Assembly: GCF_002284565.1 (NCBI RefSeq)
Contig: NZ_NPKI01000051.1
Coordinates: 123,104 to 187,103 of the forward strand
DNA length: 64,000 bases
From: Mesorhizobium mediterraneum
Lineage (GTDB): Bacteria > Pseudomonadota > Alphaproteobacteria > Rhizobiales > Rhizobiaceae
Reading direction: 5' to 3'
In this document: piece after piece, positions 39,539-48,222 of the stretch
Layout: every line of letters begins with the position of its first letter
Position numbering within the stretch: position 1 is the first letter of the stretch
Notes under the pieces: model-generated
What the model was told of the DNA's origin: nothing
What the model saw: the letters and a program-made list of their open reading frames with translations, nothing else
Database searches by the model: none
Made by a program: the position numbers and the translations under genes

Positions 39539-40672
39539 CTAGAGAACGCTGGTTTCGATGATATCGACGCCACGGATACGGTCGATCAGGTAGACGATGC
39601 CGCGGTCGTCGATGGTGACGTCGTTGGAAGAGGAACGCTCGGCGCCTTCAGGCGCATCGGGCATGAAATGGCCGACCTCCTTGGGTGCGAACGGGTCGGC
39701 GATGTCGACCAGCCGCAGCCCCTGCGCGAACCATGCAAACGGAATGATGGTGCCCTTGAACCGTTCGGAAGGCTGATGGCAGCCGGTCATCGGCGGTTGC
39801 GGTGCGCCGTCCGGGTCGAGGCCGGGCACCTGGAAGGTCGCGATCGGCAGCGGATTCGTCTCGTCGGTGATGTCATAGATCCAGGTGAAAGCCGGCGGCG
39901 AAGGCCGGAGCTTGGCGACATCCTCGTCCGCCACCACCATGATGTTGCGGCCCTTGAGCGGCTGCGGGATCGGCAGGCACGTATGCGTGGGATGCGGAAA
40001 ACTTGGGCTCGAATTGATATGCGAGACAAGCTTCGGCTTCGAAATGTCGGAAATGTCGAGGATGAACAGGCCGTGATGCCAGTAGCTGACATAGAGCCGG
40101 TCGCCCATGCGCAGCGGATGGTGGCAGCGTGGCGTGACGTAGTCATGCCACGGATACTCTTCACCGCCGCCGGTCCACTGGCCTGGTATCCACCAGCGCC
40201 CGACCTCGACCGGGCTCGCCGGATCGATCAGGTCGAGGATCATTACGATGTTGCCGACATAGCCGTCGGCGGTTGGCGAGATATAGGCGTAGCGGCCGTC
40301 ATAGTCGTAGCGATGCACGCCATGGCCGCCGGTTATCCACTTCGAGATGAGCTTCGGCTCTGCCGGCCGGCTCGTGTCGTAAAGCGCCAGGCCACCGCCG
40401 AAATCGGCAGGGCCCGCATCGCCGAAGCGCTCGTGGTTGATGATCATCAGACCGTCCTGGGCGCGCACCTTGTGTGAATGCCAACCCGGCGGAACATCGA
40501 TCGTCGCGATCTTCTTCGGATTGCGCGGATCGGAAATATCGACCAGCGTCGTGCCGCTCGGCGGACGCATGTGGCCGATATAGAGAATGTTGCGGTCGAC
40601 CCAGACCTGACCACCGCCCGGACAGTCGATATGGCCGATCAGCTTTGTGTTGAACGCCGAAACCAAATGCAT
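39539..40672 (-). CDS. LVIVD-repeat beta-propeller protein, His-rich
   Basis: 377 residues, no signal peptide. At least five LVIVD-type blades: TLVDISDPRNPKKIATIDVP (near 34), ALYDTSRPAEPKLISKW, LFILDISDISKPKLVSH, WIYDITDETNPLPIATF and LRLVDIADPFAPKEVGHF. Loops carry many His: WHSHKV, GGHGVHRYD, PWHDYV, RCHHPLR, YWHHGLF, PHPTHTC and GCHQPSE. Their positions at blade ends suggest a central metal site, as in the selenium-binding protein/methanethiol oxidase propellers. I know no activity for this protein. The operon places it between the bicupin and RidA genes, so it may be a lyase or decarboxylase of this pathway. Confidence 0.8.
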   Translation of the reverse strand: MHLVSAFNTKLIGHIDCPGGGQVWVDRNILYIGHMRPPSGTTLVDISDPRNPKKIATIDVPPGWHSHKVRAQDGLMIINHERFGDAGPADFGGGLALYDTSRPAEPKLISKWITGGHGVHRYDYDGRYAYISPTADGYVGNIVMILDLIDPASPVEVGRWWIPGQWTGGGEEYPWHDYVTPRCHHPLRMGDRLYVSYWHHGLFILDISDISKPKLVSHINSSPSFPHPTHTCLPIPQPLKGRNIMVVADEDVAKLRPSPPAFTWIYDITDETNPLPIATFQVPGLDPDGAPQPPMTGCHQPSERFKGTIIPFAWFAQGLRLVDIADPFAPKEVGHFMPDAPEGAERSSSNDVTIDDRGIVYLIDRIRGVDIIETSVL

Positions 40673-40748
40673 ACGCCCTTGCTGCTGAAAACGTCTTTTT
40701 CGGTGTCCGCGCCGCTATGGCGGCGCGGACAGGTTTCCGCTGCAAAAG

Positions 40749-41900
40749 CTAGACGATGCGGAGTAGATCGCCGGCCTGGTTGCGGCCCCAGCGTTTGTAG
40801 AGGAGCAGCGCCTTCTGGGTCGGCGCATCGGTCGCGCCGAAGAAGATGACCGGCTCGGACGAGGAGCCATTGACGTGCTCGACCCAGGAACCACCCGGTA
40901 TGGCGATCGTCTCGAACTGGTTCCAGTCGTAGCGTTTGCCGTCGATGATTGAATGGCCATTGCCGCGGAACGGCGCCAACAGCAGGCTGGCGGTCTCGCG
41001 CTGCGGCAGCGTCTTTTCGCCCGGCCGCAACATCTGGACGTAGAAGTTGATCGTGTGGAAGACCGGGCCGCCGGTGGTGGGGTCGACATAGTCGATGACG
41101 ATACCTTCGTGCGGATCGCCGTCCCAATCCTTGTGGGCATCGAGGATCGCTTCCATCTTCTCCCAGCGATAGACATACATCGGCGACGACAGGCCGCCGC
41201 CGCGTTTGTGGTCGACGAAGCGCGGCATCAGGCCGCCCTCCCCATAGATGCGTTGCGAATAATCGCTCGGGAAACGGGCGGTCTGCACCTTCTTCTCGAC
41301 TTCCTTGCCGTCGACCATCTCGGTGTATTTGTGGTCGAAATGCACGGCGTGCAGTGTCTCGACCAGCGGCAGGTCGAGAACCGAAAGGTTGACTGCCTGC
41401 TCGCCGCCGACAGTGCCGTGATTGTGCCAGGCATCATTGGGTGTCAGCACCATGTCGCCGGGGCCGAAAACCACATCCTCGCCTTCGACGCCGGTAAAGT
41501 TGCCCTTTCCGGTCAGGCCAAAACGTATGGCGCTCGGCGAGTGCTTGTGCGGCGGCATGATCTCGTCTGGATCATTCAGGCGATAGGCGGTGTACATCGT
41601 GCTGACCGATGCGCGCTTGGGCGCAAGACCGGGATTGACCAGGATCAGCGAGCGGCGCTCGCTATCGTCCATGGTGACCAGTTCGGCGGCGCGCTGCAGC
41701 AGCGGCTCGATGTCGGCATAGGACCAGACGAAGGGTATCGCCTTCGACGTCGCCATGAGCTGCTTAATCTCGTCGTGATCGACGCCTTCCGATGTCGCCC
41801 AGAACGGAAACATGTTCTTTTCGTAGAGGGCGTCATACAGGCCCTTCAGCGCGGCCTTCTTGTTGGTGACGGCAAGGTCTGCTGGTTGCGCCATGGACAT
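40749..41900 (-). CDS. Gentisate 1,2-dioxygenase-like bicupin, candidate ring-cleaving enzyme
   Basis: 383 residues from ATG 41900 (AGAGG upstream). Cupin 1 has the complete Fe(II) triad: His118, His120 (IMPPHKHSPSAIRF) and His159 (AWHNHG), with Arg126 and Arg82/83 (ERRSLILVNPG) in the places that hold the substrate carboxylate in gentisate and salicylate dioxygenases. Cupin 2 (GHSIIDGKRYDWNQFETIAI) lacks the metal ligands, as expected. Near residue 103 the sequence STMYTAY looks gentisate-type rather than salicylate-type. First gene of the operon bicupin-LVIVD-RidA-GST-FHMPC dehydrogenase-ABC. It probably opens an aromatic ring bearing OH next to COOH; HMPDC is the obvious candidate. Confidence 0.88.
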   Translation of the reverse strand: MSMAQPADLAVTNKKAALKGLYDALYEKNMFPFWATSEGVDHDEIKQLMATSKAIPFVWSYADIEPLLQRAAELVTMDDSERRSLILVNPGLAPKRASVSTMYTAYRLNDPDEIMPPHKHSPSAIRFGLTGKGNFTGVEGEDVVFGPGDMVLTPNDAWHNHGTVGGEQAVNLSVLDLPLVETLHAVHFDHKYTEMVDGKEVEKKVQTARFPSDYSQRIYGEGGLMPRFVDHKRGGGLSSPMYVYRWEKMEAILDAHKDWDGDPHEGIVIDYVDPTTGGPVFHTINFYVQMLRPGEKTLPQRETASLLLAPFRGNGHSIIDGKRYDWNQFETIAIPGGSWVEHVNGSSSEPVIFFGATDAPTQKALLLYKRWGRNQAGDLLRIV

Positions 41901-42188
41901 GTCTGACACCTCTCTTCGCGAAGAAAATGCATTTAACCAACTCAACCGTATTCGGATTGGTTTTGCTCGACAATCCCAAAACTGAGAATTTTTTAAGTTT
42001 TTGGTTGAGTGCTTTTCTGAAAGGCAAATGCCCCGAAAAGCGGCAGAAAAACTCGGAAATGCGCGAGAAAACGGATAATCGAGCAGATGCAGATCAAACT
42101 ACCGCGACCGTAGCAATTGCTCGGCAGCCCAACCAATTCGAATTTTTCTTTCAACCAAAGGATTTTGGTTGAACACCGGGCGCCGCCA
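41901..42188. promoter_or_regulatory. AT-rich promoter region of the bicupin operon with repeated operator sites
   Basis: 288 bases, AT-richer than the surroundings, between the bicupin start and the GMC gene end. It holds AACCAACTCAACC (41935-41947), TTGGTTGAGTGC (42001-42012), AACCAATTC (42131-42139) and a perfect inverted repeat TTCAACCAAA/TTTGGTTGAA (42150-42159/42164-42173). The first two recur exactly, one as its complement, in the GMC-gntR intergenic region. I read them as sites for the GntR regulator at 44030. Confidence 0.65.
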
Positions 42189-43817
42189 TCAGGCCGCCAT
42201 GGCTTGTTCAGCACGGCTGCGGATCAGGTCCGAGGCCTTTTCGGCGATCATGATGACCGCCGCATTGATGTTCCCGCAGATGAGGTCCGGCATCACGGAA
42301 GCATCCACTGCGCGAAGACCGGCAACGCCGCGCACCCGCAGTTCGGGATCGACCACCGACCCGGCGTCGACACCCATGCGACAGGTGCCGCCGGGATGGT
42401 GCACGGTGATCGAGGTCTTGCGAATATGCTCGTCGATCTCGTCGTCGCTCTGGCATTGCGGCCCCGGAAAGAATTCCGAGGCGATAAACGGCGTCATCGA
42501 CGGTTGCGCAGCGAGGTTGCGCGCCACGCGGAAGCCGGCGCGGAGCGACTGCCAGTCACGCGGTGAGGACAGGAAATTCTGGTGGATCAGCGGCGCGGCC
42601 AACGGGTCGCTCGACGCCAGCTTCACGCTCCCCCTGCTCTCCGGCTGGACGGCGACGATGCGCGTCGCAAAACCATCGGCGAAGGGCGCCTTGAATGGTG
42701 CCATGTAGGGCCATGCGGCAAGCGGTGCAGCCGTGAAAAGCAACTGCACGTCTGGCAACGGCCGGCTTGCATCGCTTTTCAGGAACGCCACGACCCCGCC
42801 TGGCACATCGCCAGAAAAGCCCTTGCCGGTGAGATAGGTCTTGACGAAATCCAGCCCGATACGATCGGCTCGCATCATTTTGAGGAATGGTCCCGGCTGC
42901 TTGCGCCGATACATCAAGATGACCGAAACGTGGTCCTGCAGGTTCTTGCCGACCTGCGGACGGTCGACTTTCGTCTCGATACCATGCGCGGCGAGCTCGC
43001 CACTATCGCCAATCCCCGACAGCATCAGCAGCTGAGGCGTATTGATGACGCCGCCGGCAAGCAGAACCTCACGCCGCGCCAAAACCTGATGGGTAGCACC
43101 GCCTCTGGCGTAGGCGATGCCGGTCGCGCGCCCATCCTTCAGCAGGATCCTCGTCGCCATCGCGCCGGTCAGCACCTTGAGATTGCTGCGGCGCATGGCG
43201 GGACGCAGATAGGCCGACGCGGTCGAACAGCGGCGACCGTTTGCGATCGTCATCTGCAGTCGGCCAAAACCCTCCTGCACGGCGCCATTATAGTCGTCGG
43301 TCTGAGGATATCCCGCATCCCGGCTGGCTGTGGCGAAGGCATCTATCAGCTCGTCCTTGTAGCGGCAGAACTGGGTATTCAGCGGTCCGCTGCCACCGCG
43401 ATAGTCGCTCTCGCCCTTTTCCCAGCGCTCCTGCTTCTTGAAATAGGGCAGCACCTTGTCGAACGACCAATCGGTGAGGCCGCTGGCCGCCCAGCGATCA
43501 TAGTCGCCACGATTGCCGCGCACATAGGCCATGGCATTGGTGGAGGAGGAGCCGCCGATGACCTTGCCGCGGGCGCATTCGACCTTGCGTCCGCCGACAT
43601 TGGCCTCGGGCTCGCAGAAATACATCCAGTCGTGACGGCGCTCGGTCAGAATCTTGCCCCAGCCAAGCGGGATATGGATCATCGGATCGCGATCCCAGTC
43701 CCCGGCTTCCAAGAGCAGCACGGAAACATCCGGATCTTCGCTCAAGCGGTTTGCAAGCACGCAGCCGGCCGACCCGGCTCCGACAATGACATAGTCAAAT
43801 GTTTCCCCAAACGGCAT
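42189..43817 (-). CDS. GMC flavoprotein, putative 4-pyridoxic acid dehydrogenase
   Basis: 542 residues from ATG 43817 (GAGG upstream). FAD site [20 protein letters not shown] (8-27), GMC signature [20 protein letters not shown] (about 81-100), second signature [15 protein letters not shown], and the active-site His in [13 protein letters not shown] and NINAAVI. M. loti uses a membrane-bound GMC flavoenzyme (mlr6792) for 4-pyridoxic acid to FHMPC; position beside the B6 regulator and pyridoxine oxidase makes this the best match. An alcohol or choline dehydrogenase is the alternative reading from sequence alone. Confidence 0.82.
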   Translation of the reverse strand: MPFGETFDYVIVGAGSAGCVLANRLSEDPDVSVLLLEAGDWDRDPMIHIPLGWGKILTERRHDWMYFCEPEANVGGRKVECARGKVIGGSSSTNAMAYVRGNRGDYDRWAASGLTDWSFDKVLPYFKKQERWEKGESDYRGGSGPLNTQFCRYKDELIDAFATASRDAGYPQTDDYNGAVQEGFGRLQMTIANGRRCSTASAYLRPAMRRSNLKVLTGAMATRILLKDGRATGIAYARGGATHQVLARREVLLAGGVINTPQLLMLSGIGDSGELAAHGIETKVDRPQVGKNLQDHVSVILMYRRKQPGPFLKMMRADRIGLDFVKTYLTGKGFSGDVPGGVVAFLKSDASRPLPDVQLLFTAAPLAAWPYMAPFKAPFADGFATRIVAVQPESRGSVKLASSDPLAAPLIHQNFLSSPRDWQSLRAGFRVARNLAAQPSMTPFIASEFFPGPQCQSDDEIDEHIRKTSITVHHPGGTCRMGVDAGSVVDPELRVRGVAGLRAVDASVMPDLICGNINAAVIMIAEKASDLIRSRAEQAMAA

Positions 43818-43878
43818 GCACGGTCCTCGGGAGAAGGACGGCCCCACCGAGATGTGAGCCGTCAAAGAAACAACTGCG

Positions 43879-43951
43879 GCACTCAACCATCGCGCAACTG
43901 GTGTTGTCAACCACTGGGCGCAGATGTAGATTGGTTGAGTTGGTTGAGTGC
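43879..43951. promoter_or_regulatory. Operator cluster in the divergent GMC/gntR promoter region
   Basis: GCACTCAACCA (43879-43889) and its exact reverse complement TGGTTGAGTGC (43941-43951) face each other. Between them GGTTGAGTTGGTT (43933-43945) overlaps the right site, and GTCAACCA (43907-43914) is a further half. TTGGTTGAGTGC (43940-43951) and GGTTGAGTTGGTT recur in the bicupin promoter at 42001-42012 and, reversed, at 41935-41947. Likely binding sites of the GntR protein encoded at 44030. Confidence 0.7.
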
Positions 43952-44029
43952 CGTGTTCATCGATTCCGCGTCACAAGATGATGTCAGGACGTTGAGTCGG
44001 CGGCTGCCGATCAGACAGGAGATTTGGTT

Positions 44030-44707
44030 TTGAACGCATTCGAGCCGCAGATCGTATCATCGGATCTCGACGACATCATTGCAGCGGTCCGCCGGTTGCA
44101 ACAGGGTGGCGGCAAGTTGCCTTCCGAGCGTGACCTTGCCGAACATCTGAATGTGAAGCGTCACCAGCTTCGCAAGGCGCTCGAATTGCTGCGTCAATCA
44201 GGCGATTTGAAACCGGCGCGCGCCCGGCGTGCGCCAACCGCCCTGCCCCGATATGGCGAGGAGCTTGTCAGGGTAACCAATCCAATCGAGGTTTTGGAAT
44301 TGCGCCTGCTGATGGAGCCGGGCCTCGCCCGGCTGGCATCGCTGCGCGCTTCGTCATTCGAGACGGCCCGGATCATCGATGCGGCAACCACGCCGGAGAA
44401 TGCCTCGTCGGGCGCAGTCGATTTCGCGTTTCATCTCGCCATCGTTGCAGCCGCTCGCAACCATCTTGCCACTGAATTCTACAAGATGCTGCGCCAGGTC
44501 GGGGTCGATGCGCGGGTGAAGATCGCACGCACCGCGGCACCCACCTGCCCCAAGCGGATCGCCGAGCGCGACGGCGAACATCGTCTGATTGCCGAAGCGA
44601 TCTCGAAACGCGACCCGGAAGCGGCCGAGGCGGCGATGCGCGCGCATTTGCTGTCCGTGCAAAGACAGATCACCGAACGATCGAATGCCGGCGCCTTTGC
44701 CGCATAA
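44030..44707 (+). CDS. GntR-family (FCD) regulator of vitamin B6 catabolism
   Basis: 225 residues. TTG 44030 is used because AGGAG (44017-44021) is 8 bases upstream; the in-frame TTG 44024 is too close. Winged helix: KLPSERDLAEHLNVKRHQLRKALELLRQSG near residues 28-57. FCD ligand domain: EVLELRLLMEPGLARLAS, VDFAFHLAIVAAARNHLA, ERDGEHRLIAEAISKRDPEAA with His residues for a metal-held carboxylate effector. The pyridoxine oxidase gene follows after 45 bases; the GMC gene diverges. A pyridine carboxylate such as 4-pyridoxate is a sensible inducer, by inference. Confidence 0.88.
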   Translation: MNAFEPQIVSSDLDDIIAAVRRLQQGGGKLPSERDLAEHLNVKRHQLRKALELLRQSGDLKPARARRAPTALPRYGEELVRVTNPIEVLELRLLMEPGLARLASLRASSFETARIIDAATTPENASSGAVDFAFHLAIVAAARNHLATEFYKMLRQVGVDARVKIARTAAPTCPKRIAERDGEHRLIAEAISKRDPEAAEAAMRAHLLSVQRQITERSNAGAFAA

Positions 44708-44752
44708 GCGTGTTTTCCTATTAGCCAGACAGCCTGCGCGGGGACTTCAAAA

Positions 44753-46288
44753 GTGAAACGTCATTTCGACGTGCTGGTCGTCGGCGCGGGATCGGCCGGC
44801 TCGGTGGTGGCCAGCCGGCTGAGCGAGGACCGATCATGCCAGGTCGGCCTGATCGAGGCCGGGGTGATGCCGTCCGATCCCGATATCGCCGACCCGCTGA
44901 AATGGACGATGCTGCAAGGCCGCGCTTACGACTGGGCCTATCGGACAGTGCCGCAACCCTTTACCGCAAACCGCGTGCACGAATGGCCACGCGGAAAGAT
45001 CGTCGGCGGTTCGAGCTGCCTGCATGCCATGGCCTATGTGCGTGGTCATCCCGATGATTTCGAACCCTGGGCGGCTGCCGGCGGCGAGCGCTGGTCCTTT
45101 TCGGGCTTGTTGCCGGGCTTTGTCCGCAGTGAAGCTTTCACCGCCTTCGATGCGCCGTCGCGCGGCCGCAGCGGACCGCTGGATGTCTATTTGCCGGATG
45201 CAGAGGTCAGCCCCGTCGTCCGCGCCTATATGGCCGCCGGACGGGCCATGGGAATCTCCGCCCTGACCGATCACAACAGCGGCGAACTGGCCGGCACCAG
45301 CCCCAATTCGCTGAACATCCGCGCCGGCCGGCGCCTGAGCGTCGCCGATGCCTATCTGCCGCCGGAGGTCAGGGCACGACCGAACCTTGCCTTGCTCACC
45401 GCCCACGAGGTCGAGCACCTCCTGCTGGAGGGCCAGCGGGCCACGGGTGTGGCTGTCGTGCGTGACGGAGAGACCACGACGGTCTCCGCCGACAGGATCG
45501 TTCTTTGCGCCGGTGCGGTGTCCTCACCGCTCATCCTCATGCGATCGGGCATCGGCGATGCGGACACGCTGAAGCAAGCGGGGATACGCTGCCTCGCCGA
45601 CCGAAGCGATGTCGGCCGCAATTTGCAGGACCATCTGCTGGTCCTTGGAAATGTCTACAGCACCAAAAAACCGCTGCCGCCGTCGCGCCTGCAGCACTCG
45701 GAATCGCTGATGTACCTGCACGGCAGCGACATTACCCGTTCGACGGGAAGCCCCGATATTGTGCTAGCCTGCGTCGTTGCCCCATCAGCCGCAGACGGCC
45801 TGAGTGCCCCGCCCTATGGCTCGGCTTTCACGATCCTATGCGGCGTCACCCATCCGACCAGCCGTGGGCGCATCGCACCGAGCGGGCCGGGCCGGGCCGA
45901 TGCACCCATCATCGACCCGCATTATCTCGAAACCGAACACGACCGGGCGGTTTTCAGGACGGCGCTGAAGACGGCGCGCACGATTGGTCATCATCCAGCG
46001 CTCGACGAATGGCGCGACGTGGAAGTCCTGCCGGGATCAGCGGTGCGGTCGGACGCCGACCTTGACGCTTTCGTCGCGAGCGCTGCCTCCACACATCATC
46101 ATCCTGCCGGCACGTGCAGGATGGGCGGGGATGCCGACGCAGTCGTCGACCCGGATTTGCGGCTGAACGGCTTCGACAATGTCTTCATCGTCGACGCGTC
46201 AGTGATGCCGACGATCCCGAGCGGGCCGATCAACGCCGCCGTCGTCGCAATCGCGGAAACCTGGGCGACAGCCTCGGCTAGCGCGTGA
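44753..46288 (+). CDS. pno: Pyridoxine 4-oxidase (GMC family)
   Basis: 511 residues from GTG 44753 (GGGGA upstream). It oxidises pyridoxine to pyridoxal with oxygen, making H2O2. The N-terminal 115 residues nearly match the M. loti enzyme (mll6785) by recall: KRHFDVLVVGAGSAGSVVAS, WPRGKIVGGSSCLHAMAYVR, GHPDDF. C-terminal ATTHHHP-type His motif is seen as STHHHPAGTCRMGGDADAVV, and INAAVVAIAETWA closes the fold. Identity falls in the middle third, so the enzyme may differ in specificity. Operon: gntR-pno. Confidence 0.9.
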   Translation: MKRHFDVLVVGAGSAGSVVASRLSEDRSCQVGLIEAGVMPSDPDIADPLKWTMLQGRAYDWAYRTVPQPFTANRVHEWPRGKIVGGSSCLHAMAYVRGHPDDFEPWAAAGGERWSFSGLLPGFVRSEAFTAFDAPSRGRSGPLDVYLPDAEVSPVVRAYMAAGRAMGISALTDHNSGELAGTSPNSLNIRAGRRLSVADAYLPPEVRARPNLALLTAHEVEHLLLEGQRATGVAVVRDGETTTVSADRIVLCAGAVSSPLILMRSGIGDADTLKQAGIRCLADRSDVGRNLQDHLLVLGNVYSTKKPLPPSRLQHSESLMYLHGSDITRSTGSPDIVLACVVAPSAADGLSAPPYGSAFTILCGVTHPTSRGRIAPSGPGRADAPIIDPHYLETEHDRAVFRTALKTARTIGHHPALDEWRDVEVLPGSAVRSDADLDAFVASAASTHHHPAGTCRMGGDADAVVDPDLRLNGFDNVFIVDASVMPTIPSGPINAAVVAIAETWATASASA

Positions 46289-46374
46289 CCCGAAAAGTCG
46301 GAATCATATCGAGCGCAATGCGGGCTAATCGAGATCGGCCGGGCGTGGCCTGAACCGGATCGATGCCGGACGGC

Positions 46375-47202
46375 CTATTCCGCCCAGAGCTCGCGGCGCA
46401 GTTCGTGCCAGCTTTCCTTGTCCGGCGCGACAAGAAGGCCGCCTCCGACATGCGAAGGCAGATAGGCGCTGCCGTCGAAACGCGCCGCGTAACCACCTGC
46501 CTCGGCATGAATCAGCACACCGGCCAGATGATCCCACGGCATCAGCTTGTTGTAGACGACGAAGTGGGCGTGGCCGCTCGCCAGCAGGCGGTATTCGTGC
46601 GCCGCGCAGCGATAGCCGAACTGCGACAGGGATTTCGTCTGGTTGCGCGCCAGCCGTGACCGTTCCGGCTCGGGCATGTATTGCCAGGAAACCGCACCGG
46701 TCATTTGCGAGATCGGTGCAGGCTCGGCGACATGCACCTTCTCCAGAGTGCCATGCGCATGCCGTATGTGGCTGCCGGCACCCTTGGCGCCGATCAGCCA
46801 GTCCTTGCCGACGGGATCGTGAATGATGCCGGCGACGGTCTCGCCCTTCACCACGACGCCGAGCATGACGCCGAACAGCGGCACGCCGGAGGCGAAGTTG
46901 AAGGTGCCGTCGACCGGATCGATGACGAAGGCGAGATCGGCGTCGCCGAGACCCTGGAGCAGCGCCGGATCGTCGGAGCATGCCTCTTCGCCGACGATCA
47001 TCGCCTGGGGGTAACGCTCACGCAGCCTGACGGTGATGAGCCGCTCGGCATTCACGTCGGCCTCCGTCACCAGGTCGGCTGCCGAGGTTTTTTGGCGGAC
47101 GTCGCCCTCATCCAACCGACGAAAACGCGGCATGATCTCGGCAATGGCGGCGTCGGACAGAAGGGTGGCAAGCCAGTCGATCGCGGTATCGTCAAATGTC
47201 AT
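46375..47202 (-). CDS. Inositol monophosphatase family protein
   Basis: 275 residues from ATG 47202. Metal sites of the family: VGEEACSDD (Glu), [13 protein letters not shown] (Asp-Pro-x-Asp-Gly-Thr) and [17 protein letters not shown] (Trp-Asp-His/Leu-Ala). It may act on inositol-1-phosphate, 3'(2')-phosphoadenosine phosphate or another sugar phosphate; these cannot be told apart by eye. Its start overlaps the end of ttcA by 11 bases. It is not clearly part of the B6 cluster: the pno stop lies 86 bases away on the other strand. Confidence 0.88.
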   Translation of the reverse strand: MTFDDTAIDWLATLLSDAAIAEIMPRFRRLDEGDVRQKTSAADLVTEADVNAERLITVRLRERYPQAMIVGEEACSDDPALLQGLGDADLAFVIDPVDGTFNFASGVPLFGVMLGVVVKGETVAGIIHDPVGKDWLIGAKGAGSHIRHAHGTLEKVHVAEPAPISQMTGAVSWQYMPEPERSRLARNQTKSLSQFGYRCAAHEYRLLASGHAHFVVYNKLMPWDHLAGVLIHAEAGGYAARFDGSAYLPSHVGGGLLVAPDKESWHELRRELWAE

Positions 47203-48085
47203 CGGGAATGTCTTGCCTTGTGGTGAGGGTCTCGTTGAGGGCGGCGAAATCGAACAGCTTTCTGTCGAGCAGATGCGAGGGCCGCACATTGGTCATGGCG
47301 TGGATCATCGTGTCCTTGCGGCCGGGCATGCGCTTTTCCAGGCCGTCGAGCATCGCCTTCATCGCATTGCGCTGCAAGCCATCCTGGCTCCCGCATAGAT
47401 CGCACGGGATGATCGGGAACTTCATGGCGCCGGCGAATTTTTCGAGATCGGCCTCGGCGCAATAGGCGAGCGGCCGCAGCACCATGACGTCGCCGTCGTC
47501 GTTGAGCAGTTTTGGCGGCATGGCGGCGAGGCGCCCACCATGGAATAGGTTCATGAAAAAGGTTTCAAGTATGTCCTCGCGGTGATGCCCGAGCACCAGC
47601 GCCGAGCAACCCTCCTCCCGCGCGATGCGGTAGAGATGGCCGCGCCTGAGCCGCGAGCACAGCGAGCAATAGGTATTGCCCTCGGCGATCTTGTCGGTCA
47701 CCACCGAATAGGTGTCCCGATATTCGATGCGGTGCGGAATGGCATATTTATCGAGATAGTCGGGCAGGATGTGTTTCGGAAAATTCGGCTGGCCCTGGTC
47801 GAGATTGCAGGCCAACAGCTCGACCGGCAGCAGCCCGCGCCATTTGAGGTCGAGCAGCGAGGCAAGCAGGCCGTAGGAATCCTTGCCGCCCGACAAGGCA
47901 ACCAGCCAGCGATCGCCTGGCCTCACCATCGAAAAATCGTCGATCGCCTGACGGGCGAGACGCAGCAGCCGTTTGCGCAGCTTGTTGAACTCGACGGAGG
48001 ACGGCACATCGGCAAACAGCGGATGAAAGCCGCCTGCAGCATCGGCGATCGGTTCGAGTGTCTTGGCATCAGGCAGCATGTTCAT
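47192..48085 (-). CDS. ttcA: tRNA-cytidine(32) 2-thiolation protein TtcA
   Basis: 297 residues. PP-loop ATP pyrophosphatase motif [14 protein letters not shown] (about 63-76), Fe-S cysteine pairs [13 protein letters not shown] (CxxC) and [12 protein letters not shown] (CxxC), and [20 protein letters not shown]. TtcA thiolates C32 in tRNA using a [4Fe-4S] cluster and ATP. ATG 48085 or the ATG two codons in may start it. The phosphatase gene overlaps its 3' end. Confidence 0.93.
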   Translation of the reverse strand: MNMLPDAKTLEPIADAAGGFHPLFADVPSSVEFNKLRKRLLRLARQAIDDFSMVRPGDRWLVALSGGKDSYGLLASLLDLKWRGLLPVELLACNLDQGQPNFPKHILPDYLDKYAIPHRIEYRDTYSVVTDKIAEGNTYCSLCSRLRRGHLYRIAREEGCSALVLGHHREDILETFFMNLFHGGRLAAMPPKLLNDDGDVMVLRPLAYCAEADLEKFAGAMKFPIIPCDLCGSQDGLQRNAMKAMLDGLEKRMPGRKDTMIHAMTNVRPSHLLDRKLFDFAALNETLTTRQDIPDDI

Positions 48086-48134
48086 GGCGCGTCGGCCTCA
48101 AAATCCTCGTTGCTGCCCGGATTAGCGCATCGGC

Positions 48135-48158
48135 CCGAAAATCGAAATCGATTTTCGG
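48135..48158. repeat. Palindromic repeat between ttcA and rpsD
   Basis: CCGAAAATCGA (48135-48145) and TCGATTTTCGG (48148-48158) pair perfectly with 2 bases between; flanking GCATCGG and GGATGC continue the pattern (48126-48162). The CCGAAAATCG core is shared with the repeat at 23428-23475, but the outer arms differ, so it is probably a second family. Confidence 0.65.
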
Positions 48159-48161
48159 ATG

Positions 48162-48195
48162 CCCAAAAGAAAAGGCCGCCTCGAGGGGCGGCCTT
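48162..48195 (-). terminator. Terminator of rpsD
   Basis: AAGGCCGCC (48172-48180) and GGCGGCCTT (48187-48195) pair perfectly around a 6-base loop. On the minus strand the stem runs into TTTTCTTTTGGG. It lies 27 bases after the rpsD stop. Confidence 0.88.
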
Positions 48196-48222
48196 CGATG
48201 CTGTTGCAGATGAAGAAATCGA

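Noticed and set aside
46289-46340. Degenerate copy of the palindromic repeat (CCCGAAAAGTCGGAATCAT)
   Set aside because: Only one arm resembles the family and pairing is poor; not strong enough to list.
46375-47202. Inositol-phosphatase-like gene as a member of the B6 cluster, for example a PLP or pyridoxine phosphate phosphatase
   Set aside because: It overlaps ttcA, lies on the opposite strand from pno and has no operator word; nothing ties it to the island beyond nearness.
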